Counted from the stretch's first letter, positions 8,821 through 16,799 are shown. The stretch is 64,000 bases of DNA from Leminorella grimontii ATCC 33999 = DSM 5078 (GCF_000439085.1 NZ_AUUA01000003.1:372001-436000); one strand, 5' to 3'. The notes: a model not told the origin generated them from the sequence alone. Translations and numbers: made by a program.

Positions 8821-9252
8821 GTGATGAGAAATAAAACCCTTCTACTGCTGAGCCTGCTGTTTTGCGCATGGGCGGGCGGCGCGTTGGCCAATGAGCCTAA
8901 GGCGCTCACGGCCCAAGAACTGCTAACGGAATATAAAACCTATTCGCTGGCGCGCTGTATTACCGAGAACTATAAAAGCATGGGCGTGGACTTTGGCAAG
9001 CTGCCGTTAAAAGACGGTACGCAGGGGTCTATTGATATTGAGTTGGGGTATGCTTTTAACGCCGAGCAAGACAACGCTTTGAATGCGTTTATAAAGGATA
9101 AGACCGGTAGTTTTTATAAGGCCAAGCAGAGTGAGGGAGATTTGGCTAGGGTGAATTTGGTGATTTATGACTGTGTGGGGTTTTCTCAGTCAGAGGAATT
9201 GGAAGGGGTTTTGGAAAAGTTAATTGCCGAAGCTGGGGCGATTAGTGGATAG
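8821..9252 (+). CDS. Secreted small protein, T6SS amidase immunity (Tai4)-like
   Basis: 143 aa with a clear signal peptide (hydrophobic LLLLSLLFCAWAGGALA, cleavage near residue 24). The mature domain has two Cys: one in YSLARCITENY and one in IYDCVGFSQSEELEGVLEKL. Both contexts resemble the Tai4 immunity family, which blocks the Tae4 peptidoglycan amidase in the periplasm. No Tae4 effector or T6SS gene is nearby, so it would be an orphan immunity gene. Either GTG 8821 or ATG 8824 could start translation; AAGGA at about 8810 serves both. The family call is by pattern recall and remains moderate. Confidence 0.5.
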   Translation: MMRNKTLLLLSLLFCAWAGGALANEPKALTAQELLTEYKTYSLARCITENYKSMGVDFGKLPLKDGTQGSIDIELGYAFNAEQDNALNAFIKDKTGSFYKAKQSEGDLARVNLVIYDCVGFSQSEELEGVLEKLIAEAGAISG

Positions 9253-9347
9253 ATTTGTGCTTGTAGTCATTCGAGAGGTCAGAAACTGTCGCGTCTAACA
9301 TTTCAGACTGTAATAAGTAAGGGGGGTAATACAGTTATCCCCTTCCC

Positions 9348-9905
9348 TTACGGGAATTGGTAAGTGCCTGCATTCCAGTATCCTTTTCCAGGGCGGCAAT
9401 GCTCTTTCCAGCCAAGCAACATTAGCTCCCTTGCGATAAGTCGATTCATAATACCGTGGCCCATCAGCAATACGGGACCGTTATATTCCCTGGCGAGATT
9501 GACAAGTATGCCAGCGGCCCGAGCCGCGCGCATTTTCGCCATTCCTAAAGATTCTACCTTACAGGGCATGCCGCAAAGCCACATAAGACGAAAAATACCG
9601 GCCCAGTAAAAGGGGGATAACCGTACTCCAGGTATAAGGTGTAGCGGCAGGTCCGCTTCTCGGAATACTTCATCAATGAGTGCCGGCTCGCAGCCCAGCG
9701 TCTTCAGGGATGAAAGCGCTCTGAGTAGAGGGCTGCTAATAACCACCTGCGCTTTACGCGCCAGTACGCGGCTTGACTCAGGCGGCATGTCACTCCCTGT
9801 ATCAGAGAGATCATATTGTGTAGTCCAATCAACCATTTCACGGGAAGACACTTTCGGAGCACCAGTGAAGGAGGGTTTTCCGTGACGCATCAGAATAATT
9901 TCCAT
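9348..9905 (-). CDS. Histidine phosphatase superfamily protein
   Basis: 185 aa. LMRHGKP near the N-terminus carries the catalytic RHG motif. ISSPLLRA supplies the second Arg, and VLLMGHGIMNRL the second catalytic His, as in phosphoglycerate mutase-like phosphatases. The ATG at 9905 is preferred over an in-frame ATG at 9929: GGAAAAG lies 6 nt before the former, whereas AAGGA directly abuts the latter. Substrate and pathway are unknown. It stands alone between a secreted immunity-like gene and yaiL. Confidence 0.75.
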   Translation of the reverse strand: MEIILMRHGKPSFTGAPKVSSREMVDWTTQYDLSDTGSDMPPESSRVLARKAQVVISSPLLRALSSLKTLGCEPALIDEVFREADLPLHLIPGVRLSPFYWAGIFRLMWLCGMPCKVESLGMAKMRAARAAGILVNLAREYNGPVLLMGHGIMNRLIARELMLLGWKEHCRPGKGYWNAGTYQFP

Positions 9906-10212
9906 ATTTATCTTTTCCAGTTTGTCCATTCCTTGTTAATTTGATCCCTAAGCGTCAGAAACTAGATATATTAGGAATGCCAAGGCCTTCCATAATAATT
10001 CATATCGTATAGCATTACGTACTTTAACAGATAAATCATAAATAAGGCGGGGTTGGATTATCTGAATGGTTATGATTGTCCATAGTCGACGTTATCCTAC
10101 CCAATGGAATAACGCTGTTCTAATATAACTGAGTGCAGAATTAATCCCTAGATCGGGTCATGTCGGCCTTTGATAACGCTCCCTAAGCTCAAATCACGTC
10201 GCGATCGGGGTC

Positions 10213-10240
10213 CTGCAACGCCGATTATTTAGGGTATAAT
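10213..10240 (+). promoter_or_regulatory. Promoter of yaiL, in a 368-nt gene-free stretch
   Basis: TATAAT (10235-10240) with a weak CTGCAA (10213-10218) 16 nt upstream; the ATG at 10274 follows by 34 nt. The rest of 9906-10212 is AT-rich and shows no gene or repeat that I can support. Confidence 0.55.
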
Positions 10241-10273
10241 CCCACCCATTATCCAACAGACTCAGAAACGAAG

Positions 10274-10813
10274 ATGACAAAACTCACCCTACAAGAGCAG
10301 ATGCTAAAAGCGGGATTAGTAAGCAGCAAGAAGATGGCCAAAGTCCAGAGAACGGCGAAAAAATCACGCGTTCAGGCACGTGAGGCAAGGGAAGCCGTGG
10401 AAGAGAATAAAAAGGCCCAGCTTGAGCGTGATAAGCAGCTAAGCGAGCAGCAAAAGCAGGCTGCGTTATCTAAAGAATACAAGGCGCAGGTGAAGCAGCT
10501 GATTGAAATGAACCGCATCGACGTTTCAAGAGGTGATATTGGCTTTAACTTCACGGACGGTAACTTAATTAAAAAAATCACCGTGGATAAGCTGACTCAG
10601 GCTCAGCTGATTAGCGGTCGTCTCGCCATTGCTCGTTTAGCGGTTGATAGCAACGGTGAGAGTGAATACGCGATTATCCCCGCCAGCGTCGCCGATAAGA
10701 TTGCCCAGCGGGATGCGAGCTTTATTGTGTTAAACAGCGCACTGAGTCAGGAAGAGCAGGACGAGGACGACCCGTATGCTGATTTTAAGGTGCCGGATGA
10801 TTTGATGTGGTGA
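10274..10813 (+). CDS. yaiL: DUF2058 nucleic-acid-associated protein YaiL
   Basis: 179 aa, the same length as E. coli YaiL, and nearly collinear with it from MTKLTLQEQ to the C-terminal DPYADFKVPDDLMW. The N-terminal 80 residues are a highly charged Lys/Arg/Gln-rich helix, followed by a compact DUF2058 domain (about residues 85-160). The function is not established; the family has been described as nucleoprotein or polynucleotide-associated. A decayed partial copy lies 0.6 kb downstream at 11421-11570 on the same strand. Confidence 0.93.
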   Translation: MTKLTLQEQMLKAGLVSSKKMAKVQRTAKKSRVQAREAREAVEENKKAQLERDKQLSEQQKQAALSKEYKAQVKQLIEMNRIDVSRGDIGFNFTDGNLIKKITVDKLTQAQLISGRLAIARLAVDSNGESEYAIIPASVADKIAQRDASFIVLNSALSQEEQDEDDPYADFKVPDDLMW

Positions 10814-10825
10814 AATGAACATAGT

Positions 10826-10852
10826 AAAAAACCCGCACATGGCGGGTTTTTT
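10826..10852 (+). terminator. Rho-independent terminator after yaiL
   Basis: CCCGC (10832-10836) pairs with GCGGG (10842-10846). It is flanked by A-run 10826-10831 and T-run 10847-10852, so it can work in both directions. Confidence 0.85.
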
Positions 10853-10926
10853 CTTATCAACGGAGCTTAGCGGCTCAGGCTATTGCCTTCATTAGTGCCG
10901 TAAGCATCACTGATAGTTAGCGCGGC

Positions 10927-11139
10927 TTACAGGCCGACGACGTTTCCAGCCGCAGGGCCTTTAGCGCCATTTTCAATGGTGAAGGAAACCTTCTGACCTT
11001 CATCTAGAGTTTTGTAGTTGTCGCTCTGGATAGCAGAGAAATGTACGAATACATCCTTGCTGCCGTTGTCCGGAGTGATAAAGCCAAAACCTTTATCAGA
11101 GTTAAACCATTTTACTAAACCAGTCATTTTGTTAGACAT
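10927..11139 (-). CDS. cspA: CspA-family cold-shock protein
   Basis: 70 aa, a single cold-shock domain. RNP1 KGFGFIT and RNP2 VFVHF are intact, and the sequence follows E. coli CspA/CspG/CspB closely ([10 protein letters not shown] start, [10 protein letters not shown] end). It binds single-stranded nucleic acid and melts RNA structure in the cold. AAGGAAG sits upstream of the ATG. The long leader resembles that of cspA, which argues for a cold-inducible paralogue rather than cspC/cspE. Which paralogue cannot be settled here. Confidence 0.9.
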   Translation of the reverse strand: MSNKMTGLVKWFNSDKGFGFITPDNGSKDVFVHFSAIQSDNYKTLDEGQKVSFTIENGAKGPAAGNVVGL

Positions 11140-11348
11140 AGATACTTCCTTAATTAATTTGATGAGCCACTAAGAGCGGCGATGGTGGCCTGTACTTAAA
11201 GAGTGACTTACTTGGGCACTTAGGAGGAGGCTCACGAAGAAGGGTATCTACAGATAACACTTGAACTGAGGACTGCTTTACTAAAACTGCTTTCATAAGG
11301 TCTGACTTCCAAACCGAGAGCTATTAAGACATAGAGAAATTCATTATG
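11140..11348 (-). promoter_or_regulatory. cspA-type thermosensor 5' leader and promoter
   Basis: Reading the minus strand, CATAAT (complement of 11343-11348) is the -10, giving a leader of about 195 nt. The leader follows the E. coli cspA leader in order: a cold-box-like GGAAGTCAGACC (complement of 11299-11310), then AAAGCAGT..TAGTAAAGCAGTCC, GTTATCTGTAGATACCC, and a hairpin ahead of AAGGAAG. In cspA this RNA refolds in the cold to expose the start region. Resemblance was judged by eye. Confidence 0.7.
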
Positions 11349-11420
11349 CAACACTTATGTTTTTTATTTTAAGCGCTTAAATGTCTGGATGGCTGTATGG
11401 CTGTTGGTTTTCAGGTAAGG

Positions 11421-11570
11421 GTGACTGTGGAAGAAAATAAAAAAGCACAGTCCCATTGGCTTTGACTGCATTCACAGACGGTAATTTAATTAAAAAATAA
11501 CCGTGAAGCTCAGCCAATTAACAGCCATCTCGCCATTGCTCATTTGGTTGTTTATCAGGCGACCATAAAC
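11421..11570 (+). pseudogene. Degenerate internal fragment of yaiL
   Basis: Two blocks match yaiL on the same strand. TGTGGAAGAAAATAAAAAAG at 11425-11444 corresponds to the segment near 10396 that encodes VEENKKAQ. About 11455-11570 corresponds to roughly 10540-10650 (FTDGNLIKKI through RLAIAR), with internal deletions and frame breaks. The matches include GACGGTAATTTAATTAAAAA and CATCTCGCCATTGCTC. About 100 bp of yaiL between the two blocks is missing. No start or open frame remains. It lies between the cspA-type gene and the AT-rich island. Confidence 0.8.
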
Positions 11571-11582
11571 TAAATGAGTTTG

Positions 11583-12452
11583 TTATGCAGCTAATCGACG
11601 ATACCAATGAGCGGCATTGTCAGCCAAACTATCCGGTTCACTATCAACTACTGTAAATACACTCTGAGTCTTTAAATACCAACAAAATTTATCAATTTCC
11701 AAATCAACCTGATCTCTTTTTTCTGATTTTAACTCATTACTTGGTGATAAAATAAAAATCCCACCAGAATTATATTCTGAAAAATTAGACAAAGCTAAAG
11801 ACACATCCCGCTGAGCGTCATAGAGATGGCATTTAGCTACATTTTCATCCGAATAAGCCGCTGATGCTATAGTTCCTATTGCATTGCCTGCCTTATATGG
11901 AAGAAATAAAGACTGAACCTGGTTACCTAAATTAACTTTCTTTAAAGGTGTTGGTTCAACCATCCCAAAATATTCATGATAATCAAGCGATAACTTAAGG
12001 CGACTATCCATTATGTTATATAACCGTTCTCTACTTATTGGATAATATACCCTTTCTTTTTGCTTAGTTCGCTTTATTGATAGTGTAACAACATTAGTAA
12101 AAAGTGAAGAGACTACATCATCAACGGACTCTCCTTGTGCATATCCATTAGATACGAATGTTACTCCACCCAATGAGGTAATCTCCTCATACTGTTCAGA
12201 CAATGCGACTTCTTTTGCTACCTCACAAGCTAGTCGTAGATGAAATATCGCAGATTGAGAATACAGGCATTGTATCCTATCAAAGTAATCTAAAACTTGA
12301 ACAAAAGAGCCACCTGTAGAATTCTTAAATACAACACCTATATTTAGCCTCTCCCCTGTCGCAAGATCAGGTGTCCATTGAATAGTAAACCACTCTCCAC
12401 TTACTATAGGTTTGTTGGAGTGCTCGTTTATTAATGACGAAAAGTCAATCAT
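11583..12452 (-). CDS. DUF3037-like protein paired with a HipA-like kinase
   Basis: 289 aa, no signal peptide or membrane segment. Around residues 20-45, GEWFTIQWTPDLATGERLN followed by IGVVF resembles the opening of DUF3037 proteins. The remainder is not recognised. The ATG at 12452 overlaps the end of the upstream kinase ORF by 4 nt (stop at 12449), so the two are translationally coupled. DUF3037 genes commonly neighbour HipA-like kinase genes, which supports the call. Base composition is AT-rich compared with flanking housekeeping genes, suggesting horizontal acquisition. Function unknown. Confidence 0.6.
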   Translation of the reverse strand: MIDFSSLINEHSNKPIVSGEWFTIQWTPDLATGERLNIGVVFKNSTGGSFVQVLDYFDRIQCLYSQSAIFHLRLACEVAKEVALSEQYEEITSLGGVTFVSNGYAQGESVDDVVSSLFTNVVTLSIKRTKQKERVYYPISRERLYNIMDSRLKLSLDYHEYFGMVEPTPLKKVNLGNQVQSLFLPYKAGNAIGTIASAAYSDENVAKCHLYDAQRDVSLALSNFSEYNSGGIFILSPSNELKSEKRDQVDLEIDKFCWYLKTQSVFTVVDSEPDSLADNAAHWYRRLAA

Positions 12453-13257
12453 GCGACACCTGCCAACGCTAATACTCCATATTTCTTACTTAACCTGTCA
12501 TGTGAGAATTCAGCTCGACATTCTAAGAATGTAGTTAATTTTTCTATTTGTTCATTATTTAACATTTTATTCGCCCAATGCATAAGCTCTTCTTTTATTA
12601 AGTTAAGACTTAATTGTTGGTGAGAAGCCCCTTCCAAAATCCCCATCTTTTGTTGAAGGGTTGGTATTTCCCGGAAGACATCACTTAAAATGTTTCTCGG
12701 TTCCAATGCAATGTCCAGCATTTCTGGTGTCCAAGTCAAATGAACGGGGAGACTGCTATGATCAATCAGAGTGACTGAATTGTTTATCCCGATTATCACG
12801 TTCCCAAGATTACGATCCTGATTGGCAACCCACTCATCAAAAGCGATTGCATGATGCAACTTATCCCAATCATTTAGAATGTTGTATAAACTCTCAAACT
12901 GAATCATGTCACCTACACTATGAACACTACTAGGCGACCTCCCATCAATTTTGCTAGTTACAAATGCCACTGGAGCAACAGGGATGCTTAGTTGAGATTA
13001 AGCGCATCAGGGAGAATCAACACACCTGCCTTTGGTGCAACCGGAAGATCTTCTGCTTTAGAGAGCAAATATCCCAAAATTTCATTGAAAACACCAATCG
13101 CACAGTCATCTGAAAAAATTTTCACAAAGCACTGCCTCTGCACCCTATCAGGCCAATCAATCAGACACAATAGCGTTAAGGCCGTAATTCCTTCACATGA
13201 TTGAGAAAGTACTGACTTAAAACTTACCTCACTCAGCACTTCAATAGTATTTCTCAT
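12449..13257 (-). pseudogene. HipA-like kinase gene split by a frameshift
   Basis: Two consecutive minus-strand frames together make one kinase-like protein. 13257-12988 (89 aa) carries the N-lobe with CFVKIF (likely ATP-binding Lys) and NEILGYLLSKAEDLPVAPKAG. 12970-12449 (173 aa, GTG start) carries the C-lobe with DEWVANQDRNLGNVI (catalytic Asp/Asn) and TLIDHSS (metal-binding Asp). The C-lobe frame stays open back to about 13001, so a -1 shift near 12988-12991 would join them smoothly. No obvious slippery heptamer is present. A mutation or an assembly error is therefore likelier than programmed shifting. If the two halves are made separately, activity would be doubtful. Confidence 0.6.
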
Positions 13258-13449
13258 TTTATCCGCGCCATTCTTTATGATGAAATGAATTTTAGAACAA
13301 AAATCCTCTAATTACTTCCTGTAATATTTAACAGTGATCTACGGACCCATTTGTCGCCTTACTTTCCCCTCGTCGATCTCCCATACACCAACCTTAATAA
13401 TGTAGTGAGAGTCTTTTTTAAATAGCGCCTACGGATATCGCTTGCAGAT

Positions 13450-13605
13450 TTAGGTTGGTTTATCACATCTGAATTGCTGAGCCATTTCAGAGAAACGTAC
13501 AGCTTCAACGATAATGATCTCCTGTTGGCGATCAGACTTGTTGAGATTTTGAGATTCTTGGCCAGTTCATAGACAAAACCTTCGCATTCTGCTGTTAGCT
13601 CAACG
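13450..13605 (-). pseudogene. Possible gene relic in a 454-nt gene-free stretch
   Basis: On the minus strand, two adjacent frames give protein-like sequence: AECEGFVYELAKNLKIST, then after a frame change DRQQEIIIVEAVRFSEMAQ and a stop near 13450. I do not recognise the family. The rest of 13258-13711 holds no gene that I can support. Confidence 0.25.
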
Positions 13606-13711
13606 TACTAGTAGATAATTTTTTCCAGTAATCCTTCTCTAATAAATGTAAATAGCGCGTAAGAGCGTCAAGTACTGTACCTTAGCATTTACCTATTTCT
13701 CATATTACCGT

Positions 13712-13897
13712 TTATCCAAACAAAGCTTTAAAACTGATAATTCCTGAAAATATCATTATCAGACAAAAAAACTGGCGCTGCGATAGAGAGGGAAAGCAGC
13801 CTTGTTTAGCCAAAGTACATATTACACCTGCAAATATAATAAATGAGACTGCCGAAGGTGACAATCCACTAAGCTGGTCCAAAAATGGAAGTTCCAT
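13712..13897 (-). CDS. Small two-pass membrane protein, coupled to the gene upstream
   Basis: 61 aa with two hydrophobic segments: AVSFIIFAGVICTL (about residues 15-29) and FFCLIMIFSGIISF (about 43-57), separated by a short polar loop with KQGCFPSLSQRQ. Its ATG (13897) overlaps the stop of the preceding 308-aa gene by one base (TGATG), so it is probably made by translational coupling. Size and topology resemble holins or small toxins, but there is no specific family match. Not recognised; function open. Confidence 0.55.
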   Translation of the reverse strand: MELPFLDQLSGLSPSAVSFIIFAGVICTLAKQGCFPSLSQRQFFCLIMIFSGIISFKALFG

Positions 13898-14823
13898 CAA
13901 TACACCTCACCATTACCGAAAGTGAAGGTTATATTTTCTTTTTTTGTATCCCTAACACCTCCCATGCTGAGCAACTTTTCAACAATTTTATTTATTGAGG
14001 TTCTTATTACTTCATCGTCATTTAAATATTCATCCCCATCAAGGTATGGTTGTATCGTTTGCCCTAAAACCAAATCGATATCATTTACTCTCGCAAAAGA
14101 CGCCTTTCCTGAAAAACCGGAAATACAAAGCGAGCGAAGTTGAGTACGAATAAAGCCACTGACATAGGCAACAAACCAAGGCCTGCTAAATACTTTTTTG
14201 TATTGCTTTTCTGAAGGCCAGAGAAAGCTGTCCAGCTCTCGGCATTCGTAGTTCAACGTGCTTCCATTAACATACAGATATCCATACATTTTGACCCCAA
14301 ACCAAGGAAAGCTAATGTGGGGATTTACTTTTTTAACTCTCCCTCTCAATGCTGTCCGTTTGGCAAGTAACACCAGGCATCGGTCAGTCGCATCAAGTAC
14401 GTCATACAAGGAAACTGGAACTGGCTCACTCCAATACTCCTGATTATACAAGCTATTATAAAACTGGACGATATCCAGATCGTTTAGTGTTTTTATGCGG
14501 TCTTTCTCAACAGCTTCAGTTAAGGTTCCTTGGCTCGCCTCTAATTGGGCTACCCGCAGCAGGTCAGTACATGATAAACTGTTTCTGTATATCTGGAGTT
14601 CTTCTCGCATTTTGGCAACGCTTCGCTGGTTTTCCATGACTGTATTACTATTGGCGTAACCAATCAGATCTACCCAGCTAGAAAGCCGATAAAAATACGC
14701 TACCATTTCATAAGCATGGCTCAGTTTAACATTGCAATGATCTCTAAGGAAACGAGCTTGCTGGCGTAGCTGATCTACTGGCGGAACATAGCGGGTATCA
14801 TTAACGCTGAGATGAGGGAGCAT
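13897..14823 (-). CDS. Uncharacterised 308-aa protein with short N-terminal helical motif
   Basis: 308 aa, soluble, no signal peptide. Residues about 17-58 (PPVDQLRQQARFLRDHC, then LSHAYEMVAYFYRLSSWVDL) resemble a short N-terminal motif seen on various plasmid and island proteins, in which a leucine-rich helix precedes a SHxxALExxAxxxGxxSW-type segment. The rest, including FPWFGVKMYGYLYVNG and RPWFVAYVSGFIRTQL, is not recognised. AAGGAA lies upstream of the ATG. The next gene, a 61-aa membrane protein, begins inside its stop codon. AT-rich island context; function unknown. Confidence 0.6.
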   Translation of the reverse strand: MLPHLSVNDTRYVPPVDQLRQQARFLRDHCNVKLSHAYEMVAYFYRLSSWVDLIGYANSNTVMENQRSVAKMREELQIYRNSLSCTDLLRVAQLEASQGTLTEAVEKDRIKTLNDLDIVQFYNSLYNQEYWSEPVPVSLYDVLDATDRCLVLLAKRTALRGRVKKVNPHISFPWFGVKMYGYLYVNGSTLNYECRELDSFLWPSEKQYKKVFSRPWFVAYVSGFIRTQLRSLCISGFSGKASFARVNDIDLVLGQTIQPYLDGDEYLNDDEVIRTSINKIVEKLLSMGGVRDTKKENITFTFGNGEVY

Positions 14824-15261
14824 TGCATATTCCTTTTACAAATACTCTGCGGCCTGTAAACACAGAGCAAGGTTAAAAGGATATGCTCTGAAAAGCTAAA
14901 TGGGTAAAAAGCGCGTTGGCGGATTTGTCTACAGGCTGACAGGTCTGCGCAGAACCTTTTCTATACAGTATGAAAAAATCCAAAGACAGTCAATAGACTA
15001 CACAGCATTTAATTATATTAATGAACTACTTTTATTGCATGTTATAGATTTTGCGTAACAATTATTTTTATTCCTAATATCAAATAACCCAACCCAGAGT
15101 TGAACGACAAGAAATATTAGTTGACAGTCTTATTTCAAAAACCATCTTTAGATATACATCTCAAATTATTCTGGAACCCACCTCACACTCCCCCTTTCCA
15201 AATTTACATCCACTTTCATTTGGACTTTTCTCTTATAACTGGATATTTTTGGGAGGTTTTT
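14824..15261. other. AT-rich intergenic region between divergent island genes
   Basis: This region must hold the divergent promoters for the 308-aa gene (minus) and symE (plus). A TTGACA sits at 15120-15125 but no good -10 follows at 16-18 nt. TACTGT near 14969-14974 (minus strand) is only half of a LexA box. No gene is supported. Confidence 0.4.
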
Positions 15262-15315
15262 ATGCACGCCGTGAACGTGGTGCAACACGCTCACGACGCT
15301 AACCGCAACAACTAA
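15262..15315 (+). CDS. 17-codon leader ORF upstream of symE
   Basis: ATG at 15262 follows GGGAGG by 6 nt, the best ribosome site in this stretch. It encodes MHAVNVVQHAHDANRNN and stops at 15315, only 14 nt before the symE ATG, which has a weak ribosome site of its own. The arrangement suggests translational coupling of symE to this ORF. No homologue is known to me. Confidence 0.45.
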   Translation: MHAVNVVQHAHDANRNN

Positions 15316-15329
15316 CATAGGTAGTCATC

Positions 15330-15659
15330 ATGGCTGAAAAAGATTGTATTGTAGAAATCCCCGAATCAGAAGTCTCTCCGGAAAATTTTCACCGTTATAC
15401 GGTGGGTTACGTGAGCCATTACTCAAGTAATAAGTTAATTCCCGCCCTTAGCCTAAAGGGCCAGTGGCTGGCGGCCGCCGGTTTTGATACCGGCACCAAG
15501 GTGAACGTGCGGGTGATGAACGGCTGTATCGTCATCACTGCCAAGCGGCCAGAGCCGGAGCTGATGACGTCGCTGAAAAGGGTGTGTAAATTCTCCGCCA
15601 GCAAGCAGCGGCAGGTGCAGGCGCTGATCGACGCGGTGGCAAACGGCGGCAGAGCCTAA
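15330..15659 (+). CDS. symE: SymE-family type I toxin
   Basis: 109 aa (E. coli SymE is 113). The shared core runs from YTVGYVSHY through IPALSLKGQWLAAAGF to RVMNGCIVITA, and ends with KFSASKQRQVQ. SymE has an AbrB-like fold; in E. coli it is SOS-induced and repressed by the cis-antisense RNA SymR, which overlaps its 5' end. A matching antisense RNA is expected on the minus strand across about 15250-15350: TACAAT elements occur there, but I cannot define its ends. No complete LexA box is visible upstream, unlike E. coli. Confidence 0.88.
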   Translation: MAEKDCIVEIPESEVSPENFHRYTVGYVSHYSSNKLIPALSLKGQWLAAAGFDTGTKVNVRVMNGCIVITAKRPEPELMTSLKRVCKFSASKQRQVQALIDAVANGGRA

Positions 15660-15668
15660 GCAACCGGC

Positions 15669-15690
15669 GCTCCGGCCCCGCGGCCGGAGC
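15669..15690 (+). terminator. Hairpin after symE
   Basis: GCTCCGGCC (15669-15677) pairs with GGCCGGAGC (15682-15690) around a 4-nt loop. No T-run follows, so termination is uncertain. The remaining sequence up to 15998 is AT-rich with no supported gene. Confidence 0.4.
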
Positions 15691-15998
15691 CAAATCAAGT
15701 CCATCGAAATAGCCGCATTCTTAAAAACTCACTTTATGCCATTCAGCCTATTTAAAAATATTCACCCTCGTTTTAGAAACGTTTAATAAACTGAAAATCA
15801 ACTCAATAAAAAGGCGAAATATAATAATATCTGTCAATTTACGCGCGCCAAAAATGAAAAAAGAAAAATATAAACCCGCCCTCTATGCTTAGCGTACTTT
15901 CATGAAAAACCGTCCTTAACCTTACATCAGCTCTCTCCTACCCGAACAGTCCCCCATGACCGCACGCCGCGCCAACCGCCGCCAGCCCGCGGCATTGC

Positions 15999-16027
15999 TT
16001 GACGTACTAACCGAATGTGCTGATAAT
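15999..16027 (+). promoter_or_regulatory. Promoter of GntR-family regulator
   Basis: TTGACG (15999-16004), 17-nt spacer, GATAAT (16022-16027). The predicted start is near 16034, leaving a leader of about 20 nt before the ATG at 16053. Confidence 0.75.
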
Positions 16028-16052
16028 CAAGCAACTGAAAGGATTAAAACAC

Positions 16053-16799
16053 ATGACTGATACACGTTTATATAAAGAAATTGCAACAGCAATAAAACAG
16101 CAGCTATCAGACGGAGTTTATAAAGTCGGCGATAAATTGCCAACGGAAAGAACGCTGGCTGAAACCTTTGGCGTTGGCCGCGCCGTTATTCGGGAGGCGA
16201 TGATTTTATTGGAAGCCGAAGGCTTTATCGATATAAGAAAAAGCTCCGGCGTTTACGTATTAAAAAACGAGACCGTCATTAACTCCTTTCTCGACGGTAA
16301 GTCCGGCCCGTTCGAGCTGCTGCAGGCCCGGCAGCTTATCGAAACCAGCATCGCCGCCTTCGCCGCCACCCAGATAGTCAAAAGCGATCTGGCCAAGCTG
16401 TATGAAATTCTCGAGCAGGAGAAAAAGCTGCTGGACTCTCCGCCCGACCAGTCCCTCGACGCCCAGTTCCACTGCGCCATCGCCGCCTCGACGCAAAACG
16501 CCATGCTGGCGGAGATAGTCCGCTACATATGGGACGTTCGCAACCGAGATCCTCTCTGGCAGATGCTGGCCAAAGAGTCCGATCAGGGGGAGTACAGCAG
16601 GAAAGGCTACGCGGAGCACGAAGAGATCGTCGCCGCCCTCCAGCGTAAAGACCCGGTCGCCGCGCGCCTGAGCATGTGGCAGCACCTGGAGAACGTCAAG
16701 GAGCGCGTCACCAAGCAGTTGGAGTGCCACGAGCAGCCGTCCTTTGACAGGTTCTTGTTCGACTCCATCCCGCTTGAGATGCCGAAGGGAAAGTCTTGA
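16053..16799 (+). CDS. FadR-subfamily GntR transcriptional regulator (UxuR/ExuR-like)
   Basis: 248 aa. An N-terminal winged helix-turn-helix (about residues 5-72) includes GDKLPTERTLAETFGVGRAVIREAM split over the recognition helix, and ends in RKSSGVYVL. The all-helical FCD domain follows (about 85-230) with metal-type residues near DAQFHCAIAAST and YAEHEEIVAAL. These regulators bind sugar acids, often uronates or gluconate, and repress transport and catabolic operons. GAAAGGA lies before the ATG; an in-frame upstream start at 16017 falls inside the promoter and is rejected. The sugar-acid operon at 0.3-7 kb is a plausible target, as inference. Confidence 0.85.
   Translation: MTDTRLYKEIATAIKQQLSDGVYKVGDKLPTERTLAETFGVGRAVIREAMILLEAEGFIDIRKSSGVYVLKNETVINSFLDGKSGPFELLQARQLIETSIAAFAATQIVKSDLAKLYEILEQEKKLLDSPPDQSLDAQFHCAIAASTQNAMLAEIVRYIWDVRNRDPLWQMLAKESDQGEYSRKGYAEHEEIVAALQRKDPVAARLSMWQHLENVKERVTKQLECHEQPSFDRFLFDSIPLEMPKGKS

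Noticed and set aside
7169..8869. 566-aa minus-strand ORF opposite ybiT
   Set aside because: Shadow of a GC-rich conserved gene; the + strand product is unmistakably YbiT.
12985..12995. Programmed -1 frameshifting in the HipA-like kinase gene
   Set aside because: The join region (CTCAACTAAG on the minus strand) lacks a slippery heptamer and no stimulatory structure was seen; mutation or error is simpler.
14960..14990. LexA box candidate near symE and the 308-aa gene
   Set aside because: Only one half-site (TACTGTAT on the minus strand) is present; the partner half is absent.
15121..15261. 64-aa ORF opening at TTG 15121 and ending at 15315
   Set aside because: No ribosome site at 15121 and an unlikely composition; only the last 17 codons, behind GGGAGG, are supported.
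15957..16064. 34-codon ORF (starts MTARRANRRQP) overlapping the GntR regulator start
   Set aside because: It begins upstream of the strong promoter at 15999-16027, has no ribosome site and overlaps the regulator in another frame.
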